Assembly (NCBI GenBank): GCA_009377375.1
Contig: WHUE01000006.1
Location: 21,859-85,858 of the forward strand
DNA from: Alphaproteobacteria bacterium
Lineage (GTDB): Bacteria > Pseudomonadota > Alphaproteobacteria > MPNO01 > UBA2964
DNA: 64,000 nt
Direction of reading: 5' to 3'
The notes below the pieces were generated by a model. The model did no database searches, was not told the origin of the DNA, and saw nothing but the letters and a program-made list of their open reading frames with translations. Both the position numbers and the translations under genes were made by a program. Below are positions 48,430 to 57,405 of the stretch, piece by piece. Position 1 is the stretch's first letter, and the number at the start of each line of letters is the position of its first letter.

Positions 48430-49512
48430 GTGACCCGTTCAGCCGACAAGGCGCCGCCCGGCGCCGACGCACAGCAGCCCGTACCGCGCTCGGTCTTTTC
48501 CGTGGATTCCGTGCCGACGCGGGAGCGCTACGACGTCTGGCGCGAGAGCATATCCTGCATCTTCGACGTCGACGCCGACCGGCCCACGCGACAGGACGGG
48601 TTCGCGGCCAGCGTGGACGTGCACATGTTCGGCCCGGTCCTGCTCGGCCGCACCACGACGGTCCGGCAGGAATGGACCCGCTCGCCGCTGACGATCGCGC
48701 GCGACGGCATGGATCACTACATGATCCAGCTCTACGAATCCGGCCATATGATCTGCGAGCACAGCGGCGGCGTCACGGAGATGCCGACCGACGGGCTGGT
48801 GGTCTTCGATCTCGCCCGGCCGGTGATCAGCAGGACGGACAACTTCACCAACATGTCGCTGGTGCTGCCGCGCAGCATGCTCGACGGCATGCTCAAATCG
48901 GCCGACGACCAGCACATGCGCGCGCTGACCGGCAATGAGCCGATGGTCGCCCTATTGCGCGATCACATGCTCTCGCTGAAGCGGCTCGCCCCCCGCATGA
49001 CGGCGGCGCAGGCGGTGGAGATCGGGCCGGCCACGGCCGGGCTGGCCGCCGCCTGTCTCAACGGCTCGATGGAGGACATCGCCCTCGGCGCCGGACGGCC
49101 GACCCTGCGCGAAGCGTCGGTCATGGAACGCTGCCGGCGGTTCGTCGAAGCCAACCTGTCGCGCGCCGACCTGACTCCGGCGCTGGTGGCGACGGAGCTG
49201 GGTCTGTCGCGTACGCGGCTCTATCAGCTGTTCGAGCGTCGCGGCGGGATCGCGCGCTATATCCGCGACCGGCGGCTGCGTCGGGCGCTGCTTGCGCTGA
49301 CCGACAGGGGCGCGCGCGACCGGCCGATCTATGACATCGCGCTCGCCGCGGGCTTCACCAGCGACGCCGCCTTCAGTCGTCAGTTCCGCCGGCAGTTCGG
49401 CATGGCGCCGAACGATGTCCGGCAGGGTGGCCTCGGCACGGCCGCCGGCGCCGCGCCGGGCCCCGATGTCGACCGGCGCTACGAGAGCTGGCTGAACCGC
49501 CTGGCCGTTTGA
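48430..49512 (+). CDS. AraC-family transcriptional regulator (GTG start)
   Basis: C-terminal two-HTH module: VATELGLSRTRLYQLFERRGGIARYIRDRRLRRAL...IYDIALAAGFTSDAAFSRQFRRQFGMAPNDVR. Confidence 0.93.
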   Translation: MTRSADKAPPGADAQQPVPRSVFSVDSVPTRERYDVWRESISCIFDVDADRPTRQDGFAASVDVHMFGPVLLGRTTTVRQEWTRSPLTIARDGMDHYMIQLYESGHMICEHSGGVTEMPTDGLVVFDLARPVISRTDNFTNMSLVLPRSMLDGMLKSADDQHMRALTGNEPMVALLRDHMLSLKRLAPRMTAAQAVEIGPATAGLAAACLNGSMEDIALGAGRPTLREASVMERCRRFVEANLSRADLTPALVATELGLSRTRLYQLFERRGGIARYIRDRRLRRALLALTDRGARDRPIYDIALAAGFTSDAAFSRQFRRQFGMAPNDVRQGGLGTAAGAAPGPDVDRRYESWLNRLAV

Positions 49513-49539
49513 CGGCTGCAACCGCCGGCCGGGCGGCGC

Positions 49540-50223
49540 TCAGCGCGACTTGCGCAGAAGGTTGACCCTGATCGGCTGGTCGAAGATCATCCGGCCGCCG
49601 CGCGCGGCGCCGAGGGTCTCGAACTTCTCGCGAATTTCGCTTTCATTGGCAGCGAAGGCGCGGGTGCGGCGCTCGCCGCGCACGACCGCGTCGCGGAATG
49701 ACGGGAAATTGTCGAAGGGACGCTCCTGGATGAAGACCAGTTCGCCTTCCTGTTCCAGCCCGGCATTCGCCGCTGCGGCGCGGATGGCGTCGCGTGCGCT
49801 CGCCCGGATTTCGGCCTCGTCCTCGATCGCGCGGGTCAGTTCGTAGCGCGGGCCCTCCGCCAGCGGTTCCGAGATGAACAGCTCCCCGTCCGGCGCCAGC
49901 ACGCGCCGCGCCTCGGCCAGCGCCGCCGCCTGCCGGTCGGGCGCAACGTGGTGCAGGCTGTTGAAGAACACCACGATATCCTGCGAGCCGTTGTCGAACG
50001 GCATGTCCTCCGCCGGCGCGACCAGGAAGGTTTCGCCGCGCACCGGCGTCGCCGCCTCGGCGCGGCCGATCTTGTCCGCGTCCGTGTCGATGCCGATGAC
50101 GATGGCGCCGCGCTCGGCCATCGCGCGGGCCACGGTGCCCGTGCCGCAACCCGCATCGACCACGCGCTTGCCGTCGAAATCGAGAAAATCCATCATGACG
50201 TCCTTCGGGTGACGTCTCAGCAT
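49540..50223 (-). CDS. Class I SAM-dependent methyltransferase
   Basis: KRVVDAGCGTGTVARAMAERGAIVIGIDTDADKIGRAEA...VAPAEDMPFDNGSQDIVVFFNSLHHV. Confidence 0.92.
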   Translation of the reverse strand: MLRRHPKDVMMDFLDFDGKRVVDAGCGTGTVARAMAERGAIVIGIDTDADKIGRAEAATPVRGETFLVAPAEDMPFDNGSQDIVVFFNSLHHVAPDRQAAALAEARRVLAPDGELFISEPLAEGPRYELTRAIEDEAEIRASARDAIRAAAANAGLEQEGELVFIQERPFDNFPSFRDAVVRGERRTRAFAANESEIREKFETLGAARGGRMIFDQPIRVNLLRKSR

Positions 50224-50273
50224 GGCGGGCGGCCTCCTTCGAACCGCTGGTTCGGTGCTAAGCCTTGCAGGAA

Positions 50274-50291
50274 TTTTACGCTAGTGTAAAA
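50274..50291. promoter_or_regulatory. TetR-like operator TTTTACGCTAGTGTAAAA
   Basis: 18-bp near-perfect palindrome (8 of 9 symmetric pairs) in the divergent methyltransferase/acyl-CoA dehydrogenase intergenic region. Confidence 0.55.
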
Positions 50292-50318
50292 CGAGGATCC
50301 CAGGCATGCGAGGCATTG

Positions 50319-51473
50319 ATGACTGATCCATACGCGGATATCCGCGAGGCCGTGTCGCGGCTGTGCGCCGATTTCCCCGGCGAATATTGGCGCAGGCTCG
50401 ACCGCGAGCGGGAGTACCCGACCGACTTCGTCCGTGCGCTGACCGGGCACGGCTGGCTGTCGGTTCTCATCCCCGAGGAGTACGGCGGCAGCGGCCTGCC
50501 GATCTCGGCCGCCGCGGCGATCCTCGAGGAGATCCACAAATCCGGCGGCAACGGCGCCGCCTGCCATGCGCAGATGTACACGATGGGCCTCGTGCTGCGC
50601 CATGGCAGCGACGCCCAGAAGCAGCGCTACCTGCCCGGCGTCGCCACCGGCGAACTGCGCCTGCAGGCGTTCGGCGTGACGGAACCGACCAGCGGCACCG
50701 ACACGCTGGCGCTGCGGACTACCGCGATGAAGGACGGCGATGGCGGCTATGTCATCAACGGCCAGAAGATCTGGACCTCGCGGGCGGAACATTCCGACCT
50801 GATGCTGGTCCTCGCCCGCACCACCCCGCGCGACAAGGTCGAGAAGCGCACCGACGGGCTGTCGGTGTTCATCGTCGACATGCGCGAGCATCTGGGCAAG
50901 GGGCTGACCGTCCGCCCGATCCGGACCATGATCAACCACGCCACGACCGAGGTGTTCTTCGACGATCTGCACGTGCCGGCCGACGCGCTGGTGGGCGAGG
51001 AGGGCAAGGGGTTCCGCTACATCCTGACCGGGATGAATTCGGAGCGCATCCTGATCGCCGCCGAATGCATCGGCGACGCGCGCTGGTTCATCAAAAAGGC
51101 GACGGATTACGCCAACGAGCGCAACGTCTTCGGCGGGCCGATCGGGAAGAACCAGGGCATCCAGTTCCCCATCGCCGAGAGCTTCGCCGAGACCGAGGCC
51201 GCCGACCTGATGGTGAAGCAGGCCGCTTCCCTGTACGACGCCGGCGAGGATTGCGGGCCGCAGGCGAACATGGCCAAGTACCTGGCGGGCGAGGCCTCGT
51301 GGAAGGCGGCGGATATGTGCATGCAGACCTTCGGCGGCTTCGCCTTCGCCGAGGAGTTCGACGTCGAGCGCAAGTTCCGCGAGGCGCGGCTCTACCGCAT
51401 CGCGCCGATCTCCACCAACCTGATCCTGTCCTACCTCGCCGAGCACGTGCTCGGCCTGCCGCGGTCCTATTGA
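50319..51473 (+). CDS. Acyl-CoA dehydrogenase
   Basis: FGVTEPTSGTDTLALRTTAMKDGDGGYVINGQKIWTSRAEHSDLMLVLART...GMNSERILIAAECIGDARWFIKKATDYANERNVFGGPIGKNQGIQFPIAE. Confidence 0.95.
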   Translation: MTDPYADIREAVSRLCADFPGEYWRRLDREREYPTDFVRALTGHGWLSVLIPEEYGGSGLPISAAAAILEEIHKSGGNGAACHAQMYTMGLVLRHGSDAQKQRYLPGVATGELRLQAFGVTEPTSGTDTLALRTTAMKDGDGGYVINGQKIWTSRAEHSDLMLVLARTTPRDKVEKRTDGLSVFIVDMREHLGKGLTVRPIRTMINHATTEVFFDDLHVPADALVGEEGKGFRYILTGMNSERILIAAECIGDARWFIKKATDYANERNVFGGPIGKNQGIQFPIAESFAETEAADLMVKQAASLYDAGEDCGPQANMAKYLAGEASWKAADMCMQTFGGFAFAEEFDVERKFREARLYRIAPISTNLILSYLAEHVLGLPRSY

Positions 51474-51478
51474 CGGGC

Positions 51479-52609
51479 ATGAGCGCCGAATCCACCCTCG
51501 ACGGCGTTCTTGTCGTTTCGCTGGAACAGGCGGTGGCGGCGCCGTACTGCAGCTCCCGGCTGGCCGATGCGGGGGCGCGGGTCATCAAGATCGAGCGCGC
51601 GGAAGGCGATTTCGCCCGGGGCTACGATAGCGTGGTGCACGGCGAAAGCGCCTATTTCGTCTGGCTCAACCGCGGCAAGGAATCGCTGGTTCTCGACATC
51701 AAGAAGGCGGAGGACGCCGCGCTGCTGCACCGCATCGTCGCGCGCGCCGACGTGTTCATCCAGAATCTCGCCCCCGGCGCCGCGGCGCGTGCCGGTTTCG
51801 GCTCCGACGACTTGCGGGCGAAACACCCGCGGCTGATCGCCGTCGACATCTCCGGCTACGGCGAGGAAGGGCCCTATGCCGACATGAAGGCCTACGACCT
51901 GCTGGTGCAGGCGGAATCGGGCCTGTCCTCGGTGACCGGCCGCCCGGAAGGGCCCGGGCGCGTCGGTGTCTCCGCCTGCGACATCGCCTGCGGCATGTAC
52001 AGCTACATGGCGGTGCTGGAAGCGCTGATCGCGCGCGGCGTCTCGGGGCGGGGCCGCGCCATTCGCACCTCGCTGTTCGAAGGCATGGCGGACTGGATGG
52101 CGGTGCCGCTGCTGCATTTCGACTATGGCGGCATCGCGCCGAAGCGGGTGGGGCTCAACCACCCCTCGATCCATCCCTACGGCGCGTACGCGACCGGCAG
52201 CGGCACGGACGTCCTCATTTCCATCCAGAACGAGCGCGAGTTCCGCAGCCTGTGCGAAAAGGTGCTGGAGCGTTCCGACATCCCGGCCGACGAGAGATTC
52301 GCAACCAACGAGGCGCGCTGCGCCAACAGGAATGCGCTGGATGCCGTGATCGACGGCGTTTTCGGCGCGCTCGACCGTGATGCGCTGGTCGCGCGGCTGA
52401 AGGAGGCCGGCATTGCCTTCGGCGAGGTCAACGAGGTCTCCGGCCTGTCCGCCCATCCGGCGCTTCGCCGCGTGACCGTGGACACGCCGACCGGACCGGC
52501 CGATATCCCGGCTCCGCCCGCCCGTCTCGACGGCCGCGCCCCGGCCTTGCGCCCGGTGCCGGCGCTGGGGCAGCATAGCGAGACGATACGGAAGGAATTC
52601 GGCGCATGA
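51479..52609 (+). CDS. CaiB/BaiF (class III) CoA-transferase
   Basis: LDGVLVVSLEQAVAAPYCSSRLADAGARVIKIERAEGDFARGYDSVVHGESAYFVWLNRGKESLVLDIK...AYDLLVQAESGLSSVTGRPEGPGRVGVSACDIACGMY. Confidence 0.95.
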   Translation: MSAESTLDGVLVVSLEQAVAAPYCSSRLADAGARVIKIERAEGDFARGYDSVVHGESAYFVWLNRGKESLVLDIKKAEDAALLHRIVARADVFIQNLAPGAAARAGFGSDDLRAKHPRLIAVDISGYGEEGPYADMKAYDLLVQAESGLSSVTGRPEGPGRVGVSACDIACGMYSYMAVLEALIARGVSGRGRAIRTSLFEGMADWMAVPLLHFDYGGIAPKRVGLNHPSIHPYGAYATGSGTDVLISIQNEREFRSLCEKVLERSDIPADERFATNEARCANRNALDAVIDGVFGALDRDALVARLKEAGIAFGEVNEVSGLSAHPALRRVTVDTPTGPADIPAPPARLDGRAPALRPVPALGQHSETIRKEFGA

Positions 52610-53472
52610 CCGGGGCAGCGCCCGCGGAGATGGATTTTTCCGATTGGGTCGGACGCAGCGAGGAGACGACGGCGGAGATCGCCGCCTACCAGGCCGACGC
52701 GATGGCGGCGACGCTGGACCGCGACGACCCGCCCTTCGCGAAGGGCGATCCGATCCCGCCCAACTGGCACCTGTTCTACATGCGCGAGGTGGTGAAGCTG
52801 GCGGACACCGCGCCGGACGGCCATCCGAAGCGCGGCAGCTTCATGCCGCCGGTACCGCTGCCGCGCCGCATGTGGGCCAGCACGAAATCGACCTTCCACG
52901 CGCCGATCCGCGTCGGCGACACCATCCGTCGCGTCTCCACCATCGAGTCCGTGACGCCGAAATCCGGCACGTCGGGTCGGCTCTGCTTCGTTACCGTGCG
53001 GCATGAGATCGCCAATGCGGGCGGCCCCTGCGTGACGGAGCTGCACAACACCGTCTACCGCGAGGCGGCGCAGCCCGGCGCGGCGGCCCCCGCGCCGCTG
53101 CCACGCCCGATGGAGCCGGCCTGGCGGCGCGAGATCCGTCCCTCCGCAGTGCTGCTGTTCCGCTTCTCCGCGCTGACCATGAACAGCCACCGCATCCACT
53201 ACGACTGGAAATACGTCACCGAGGTCGAAGGCTATCCCGGGCTGCTGGTCCATGGCCCGCTGACGCAGACATTGCTGTGCGACCTGTTCCGGCGCGAGCG
53301 GCCGGAGGCGACGCTGAAAACCTTCGATACGCGCGCGGTCTCGCCGCTATACGACACCCATGATTTTGCCGTCGAGGGCGCGCCGGGGGCGGACGGGCGC
53401 AGCGCCACGCTCTGGGCCGTCAACCACCAGGGCGGGCTCGCGATGACGGCCGAGGCGACGTTCGAGGAATGA
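52606..53472 (+). CDS. HTD2/mesaconyl-C4-CoA hydratase-like hot-dog-fold (MaoC-like) dehydratase
   Basis: FSDWVGRSEETTAEIAAYQADAMAATLDRDDPPFAKGDPIPPNWHLFYM...FRFSALTMNSHRIHYDWKYVTEVEGYPGLLVHGPLTQTLL; ATGA overlap with the CoA-transferase. Confidence 0.85.
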   Translation: MTGAAPAEMDFSDWVGRSEETTAEIAAYQADAMAATLDRDDPPFAKGDPIPPNWHLFYMREVVKLADTAPDGHPKRGSFMPPVPLPRRMWASTKSTFHAPIRVGDTIRRVSTIESVTPKSGTSGRLCFVTVRHEIANAGGPCVTELHNTVYREAAQPGAAAPAPLPRPMEPAWRREIRPSAVLLFRFSALTMNSHRIHYDWKYVTEVEGYPGLLVHGPLTQTLLCDLFRRERPEATLKTFDTRAVSPLYDTHDFAVEGAPGADGRSATLWAVNHQGGLAMTAEATFEE

Positions 53473-53476
53473 CGGG

Positions 53477-54115
53477 ATGAGCCGGGTCCACGACATCACG
53501 GTCGCCTTCCGCCCCGACGGCCCGCTCTGGCCCAACGATCCGCCGCCCAGGGTGACGCTGATGAAGAGCGTGGAGGGCGGCTACCGCTGTAACGTCACGC
53601 GGCTGGATACGGGTGTGCATTTCGGCACCCATCTGGACGCGCCGTGTCACTTCATCGAGGGCGGCCGGACGGTGGACGAGCTCGACCTGTCGGTCCTTGT
53701 CGGCCCCTGTACCGTGGCGGAGGTGCCGGATGCCGCCGCGATCGGGCCGGAGCACCTGGACGCGCTGGACCTCGCGCCCGGCGCGACCCGGCTGCTGCTC
53801 AAGACGCGAAACTCCGCCTTCTGGGACGACCCTGCCCATGAATTTCGCAGGGACTTCACCGCGCTGACCGCCGATGCGGCGCAGTGGGTGGTGGACCGGG
53901 GGATCCGGCTGATCGGCATCGACTACCTGTCGATCCAGCTCTTCGACGACGCGGTCAGCACCACCCATCTGGTGCTGCTCGGCGCCGAGGTGATCATTGT
54001 CGAGGGGCTGGACCTGCGCGCCGTCGCGCCCGGCGATTACCACCTGACCTGCCTGCCGATGAAGCTGGCCGGCGCTGACGGCGCCCCGGTCCGGGCGATA
54101 CTGACCGGGACGTAG
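53477..54115 (+). CDS. Cyclase/kynurenine formamidase-like metal-dependent hydrolase
   Basis: CNVTRLDTGVHFGTHLDAPCHFIEGGRTVDELDLSVLVGPCTVAEV (HxGTHxDAPxH motif)...GIDYLSIQLFDD. Confidence 0.9.
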   Translation: MSRVHDITVAFRPDGPLWPNDPPPRVTLMKSVEGGYRCNVTRLDTGVHFGTHLDAPCHFIEGGRTVDELDLSVLVGPCTVAEVPDAAAIGPEHLDALDLAPGATRLLLKTRNSAFWDDPAHEFRRDFTALTADAAQWVVDRGIRLIGIDYLSIQLFDDAVSTTHLVLLGAEVIIVEGLDLRAVAPGDYHLTCLPMKLAGADGAPVRAILTGT

Positions 54116-54206
54116 AACGCCGCAAGGCGTCGGAAATATTTACAACCGTCGCTTCGGCATCGCTTGATGAACCTGTAGCATATTGAAAACCAACAGCATT
54201 TTATTC

Positions 54207-54222
54207 TGGCACGGGTTTTGCA
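54207..54222 (+). promoter_or_regulatory. Sigma-54 (RpoN) -24/-12 promoter TGGCACGGGTTTTGCA
   Basis: Full match to TGGCACG-N4-TTGCW with GG-N10-GC spacing, 51 bp upstream of the PEP-CTERM gene start. Confidence 0.8.
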
Positions 54223-54273
54223 TGGCTGCCTGCCGGCGCGTCGAGCGTCGGCCGGGATGACGGAGAGCTGACG

Positions 54274-55044
54274 ATGATGAGACCGTTTCTGACAGCGCTC
54301 GCGCTGGTCATGGCGATTGCCGGGCCGGCGAAGGCGGTCACGGTGACCTTCACCGGGCTTGGCAGCGCGGCTTCCGGCGTGATCGGGCACGAGGCGGTGG
54401 CCGTGGGCGCAACCGCCCCCGGGGCTGCGGCCTACACGCCGCTGGGCGTCGTGCACATCTACGCGGCGCTGGTGTCGCCCGATGCATGGAACACGGCAAC
54501 GGGGACCGAGGTCGCCATCGGGACCAACGCGCCGGCAACGGGTTTCGGCGGCACGGCCGCGGCGCCGCACGGCCTGGAGCCCGCGGGCATCGCCGGCGAC
54601 ATCCATATCGGCATCGCCGGGCTGACGCTCGACTACACCAACAGCGCCGATCTCTTCTTCTCCGATGCCTTCCACGAAACGCGGTTCTATCGCGGCGGGA
54701 CGGTGAAAATCCTCGAGGAAACGTCGCCGGGCGTCTACAGCGTTCTGGCGGCGTATACCGATCTCGTGATGCAGGTCGACATCGACTATACGACCGGGGA
54801 AATCGTCAGCACCGCAACAGCCACCCGCATCCTCGGCTCGTCGCTGTTCCCGGAATCCTGGGGCGGGCTCTCCTTCGATCCGATCGACGTGGTGGGCACA
54901 ACCCCGACAGGGGCCTATGGCGGCTTCAGCGCCACGACGAGCATGGCGTTCGACACCGGCGGCCTGCCGTTGCCCGAGCCCGCCATGCTGGCGCTGTTCG
55001 GCCTCGGCCTCGTCGGGATCGGCGCGATCCGCCGTAGGGGCTAA
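54274..55044 (+). CDS. PEP-CTERM sorting-domain protein (secreted, exosortase substrate)
   Basis: N-terminal signal peptide MMRPFLTALALVMAIAGPAKA; C-terminus LPLPEPAMLALFGLGLVGIGAIRRRG = PEP motif + TM helix + basic tail. Confidence 0.92.
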   Translation: MMRPFLTALALVMAIAGPAKAVTVTFTGLGSAASGVIGHEAVAVGATAPGAAAYTPLGVVHIYAALVSPDAWNTATGTEVAIGTNAPATGFGGTAAAPHGLEPAGIAGDIHIGIAGLTLDYTNSADLFFSDAFHETRFYRGGTVKILEETSPGVYSVLAAYTDLVMQVDIDYTTGEIVSTATATRILGSSLFPESWGGLSFDPIDVVGTTPTGAYGGFSATTSMAFDTGGLPLPEPAMLALFGLGLVGIGAIRRRG

Positions 55045-56018
55045 TCCGGCGCCAGCAGCGCCGCCAGGCCGGGGAAGGCCGGGTAGCGGTGGGTGACGAC
55101 CCAGCTGGGAATTGCCTTCATATAGCCTTCGAATCGGCCCTTGGCCTCGAACCGGACGCGGAAGGGGGACGCGACGAAGGCGTCGCCGAGCCGCGGCACG
55201 ATTCCGCCGGCGATCCATACGCCGCCGCGCGCGCCGAGAGACAGCGCCAGGTCGCCCGCCACCGTGCCGAGGAACGCGCAGAACAGCTCCACCGCGCCGA
55301 CGCACAGCGGATCGTCGCCGAGCAGCGCGCGGGCGGTGATCTCCGGCGGGGTCAGGGTTTCCGCATCGCGCGCTTCGATGCGGGCCAGGGCCTCGTAGAG
55401 GTTCACCAGCCCGGGCCCCGACAGCACGCGCTCCGCCGAGACGTGCTCATAGCGCCCGCGCAGATAGTCGATCACCGCCATCTCGCGCGCATCCGTCGCC
55501 GGCAGGGTGACATGGCCCCCCTCGGTTGCCAGCGCGGTCCAGTTTCCGCCGCTGTCCGGCACCAGCCCGGAGACGCCGAGCCCGGTGCCCGGACCGATCA
55601 CGGCGACCGGCGTGCCTTCCGCCGGTTCGCCGCCGCCGACCTGTATGCGGTCGGCGGGACCGAGGCGCGGGATGGCATGGGCGACGGCGGTGAAATCGTT
55701 GACCACTTCCAGCCGCGCGAGCCCCAGCCGCGTTCGCAGCGCCTCGATCGAGAACGACCAGCGCCGGTTGGTCAGCCGGATTTCATCGCCGGTGACGGGA
55801 GAGGCGACGGCGACGGCCGCCTGCGACGGCCGCGAGGCAGGGGCGGATGCCTGAAGGAAGGATTCCGCCGCCTCGGCGAGTCCGGGAAAGTCGTCGCAGG
55901 AAAGCACCGAGACCGCGCCCGGCGCGCCGTCCGCGCCGGCGAGCGCGAACCGGGCGTTCGTTCCGCCGATATCGGCCAGCAGCGCCGATCCTCCACCGCC
56001 CGAGCGGTCGCCCGGCAC
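55041..56018 (-). CDS. glk: Glucokinase (Glk family), GTG start
   Basis: LLADIGGTNARFALAGADG...VIGPGTGLGVSGLVPDSGGNWTALATEGGHVTLPATDARE...VSAERVLSGPGLVNLYEALA...GGVWIAGGIVPRLGD. Confidence 0.92.
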   Translation of the reverse strand: MPGDRSGGGGSALLADIGGTNARFALAGADGAPGAVSVLSCDDFPGLAEAAESFLQASAPASRPSQAAVAVASPVTGDEIRLTNRRWSFSIEALRTRLGLARLEVVNDFTAVAHAIPRLGPADRIQVGGGEPAEGTPVAVIGPGTGLGVSGLVPDSGGNWTALATEGGHVTLPATDAREMAVIDYLRGRYEHVSAERVLSGPGLVNLYEALARIEARDAETLTPPEITARALLGDDPLCVGAVELFCAFLGTVAGDLALSLGARGGVWIAGGIVPRLGDAFVASPFRVRFEAKGRFEGYMKAIPSWVVTHRYPAFPGLAALLAPD

Positions 56019-56022
56019 GGGT

Positions 56023-57405
56023 TCAGCCCTCGTCCGGCATGCGCTCGAGCGCGCCCAGGAATTCGTTGCGCCACTGATGCACGTCATGGCGCCTGACCTG
56101 CGCAATCAGCGCGCGCCACCGCGCCTTGCGCTCGCGCAGCGGCATGGTCAGCCCCTTGTGGATGGCATTGGCGACATCGCCCAGGTCGTAGGGATTGACG
56201 ATCAGCGCGTCCTCGAGCTCGTGCGCCGCGCCGGCAAAGCGCGACAGCACCAGCACGCCGGGATCCTTCTCGTTCTGGGAGGCGACGAATTCCTTGGCCA
56301 CCAGGTTCATGCCGTCGCGCAGCGGCGTGACCAGCCCGACCTTGCTGTGGCGGTAGAAGCAGGTCAGCTCGTCGCGGTCGAAGCTCTTGTTGAGATAGCG
56401 GATCGGCACCCAGTCGAAATCGGCGAACCGGCCGTTGATATGTCCGGCGAGCGTCTCCAGCTCATGACGGATTTCGGTATAGCCGCCCACCGCCTCGCGT
56501 GACGGCGGCGCCACCTGCATCAGCGTCACCTTGCCGTGCATCGACGGCTCCGCCTCCAGCATCGCCTCGAAGGCGCGGAACCGCTGCGGCAGTCCCTTCG
56601 AGTAGTCGAGCCGGTCGACGCCGATGATGAGCTTCCGGTTGTGCAGCACCTCCTTCAGCCGCGCCGCTTCGGGGGAACTGTCGTGCTTGGCCGCGATCTT
56701 GACGATGTTCTCCGCGTCCACCCCGATGGGGAACACGCCGGCGCGCAGCGTCCGCCCGTAGGCGTGCACCGTCCCGTCGGGTCTCACCTCCCCGCCGGTT
56801 TCCAGCACGATATAGTCGTAGAATGCCGACAGGTCGTGCACGGTCTGGAAGCCGACCAGATCGTACGCGCAGAGCGCCCGCATGAGCTGCTCGTGCCGGG
56901 GCAGGGCCAGCAGGATCTCGACCGCCGGCAGCGGCGTGTGCAGGAAAAAGCCGATCGGGTGATCGCTGCCCGCGCGGCGCAACTCGTCGCCCAGGGGGAT
57001 CAGGTGGTAGTCATGCACCCATATGCGGTCATCCACCCGCAGCAGCGGCTGCAGCGCGCGCGCGAAACGGCTGTTGACCCGCAAATAGCCGGTGAAGTTG
57101 CGCTGGTCGAACTGCGTCAGGTCCAGCCGGTAATGGAACAGCGGCCACAGCGTCGAGTTGGCGAAGCCGGTGTAGTAGTCGTTGTAGTCGCGCCTGGTCA
57201 TGCCGATGGTGGCGTAGGACAGCTGGCCGACTTTCGTCAGATCCGGCTTCGACGGCTGGGTCGGCGTGATCTCGCCGTTCCAGCCGAACCAGATGCCGCC
57301 GGTTTCCGAAAGCACCGCCAGCACGCCGACCGCCAGCCCGCCCGCCGCCGGCTGGCCCTCGTCGATCGGCGCGACGCGGTTGGAAACGACGACCAGGCGG
57401 CTCAA
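56023..57405 (-). CDS. otsA: Alpha,alpha-trehalose-phosphate synthase (UDP/ADP-forming), probable TTG start
   Basis: [43 protein letters not shown]...[20 protein letters not shown]...[21 protein letters not shown]...[17 protein letters not shown]. Confidence 0.95.
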   Translation of the reverse strand: MSRLVVVSNRVAPIDEGQPAAGGLAVGVLAVLSETGGIWFGWNGEITPTQPSKPDLTKVGQLSYATIGMTRRDYNDYYTGFANSTLWPLFHYRLDLTQFDQRNFTGYLRVNSRFARALQPLLRVDDRIWVHDYHLIPLGDELRRAGSDHPIGFFLHTPLPAVEILLALPRHEQLMRALCAYDLVGFQTVHDLSAFYDYIVLETGGEVRPDGTVHAYGRTLRAGVFPIGVDAENIVKIAAKHDSSPEAARLKEVLHNRKLIIGVDRLDYSKGLPQRFRAFEAMLEAEPSMHGKVTLMQVAPPSREAVGGYTEIRHELETLAGHINGRFADFDWVPIRYLNKSFDRDELTCFYRHSKVGLVTPLRDGMNLVAKEFVASQNEKDPGVLVLSRFAGAAHELEDALIVNPYDLGDVANAIHKGLTMPLRERKARWRALIAQVRRHDVHQWRNEFLGALERMPDEG

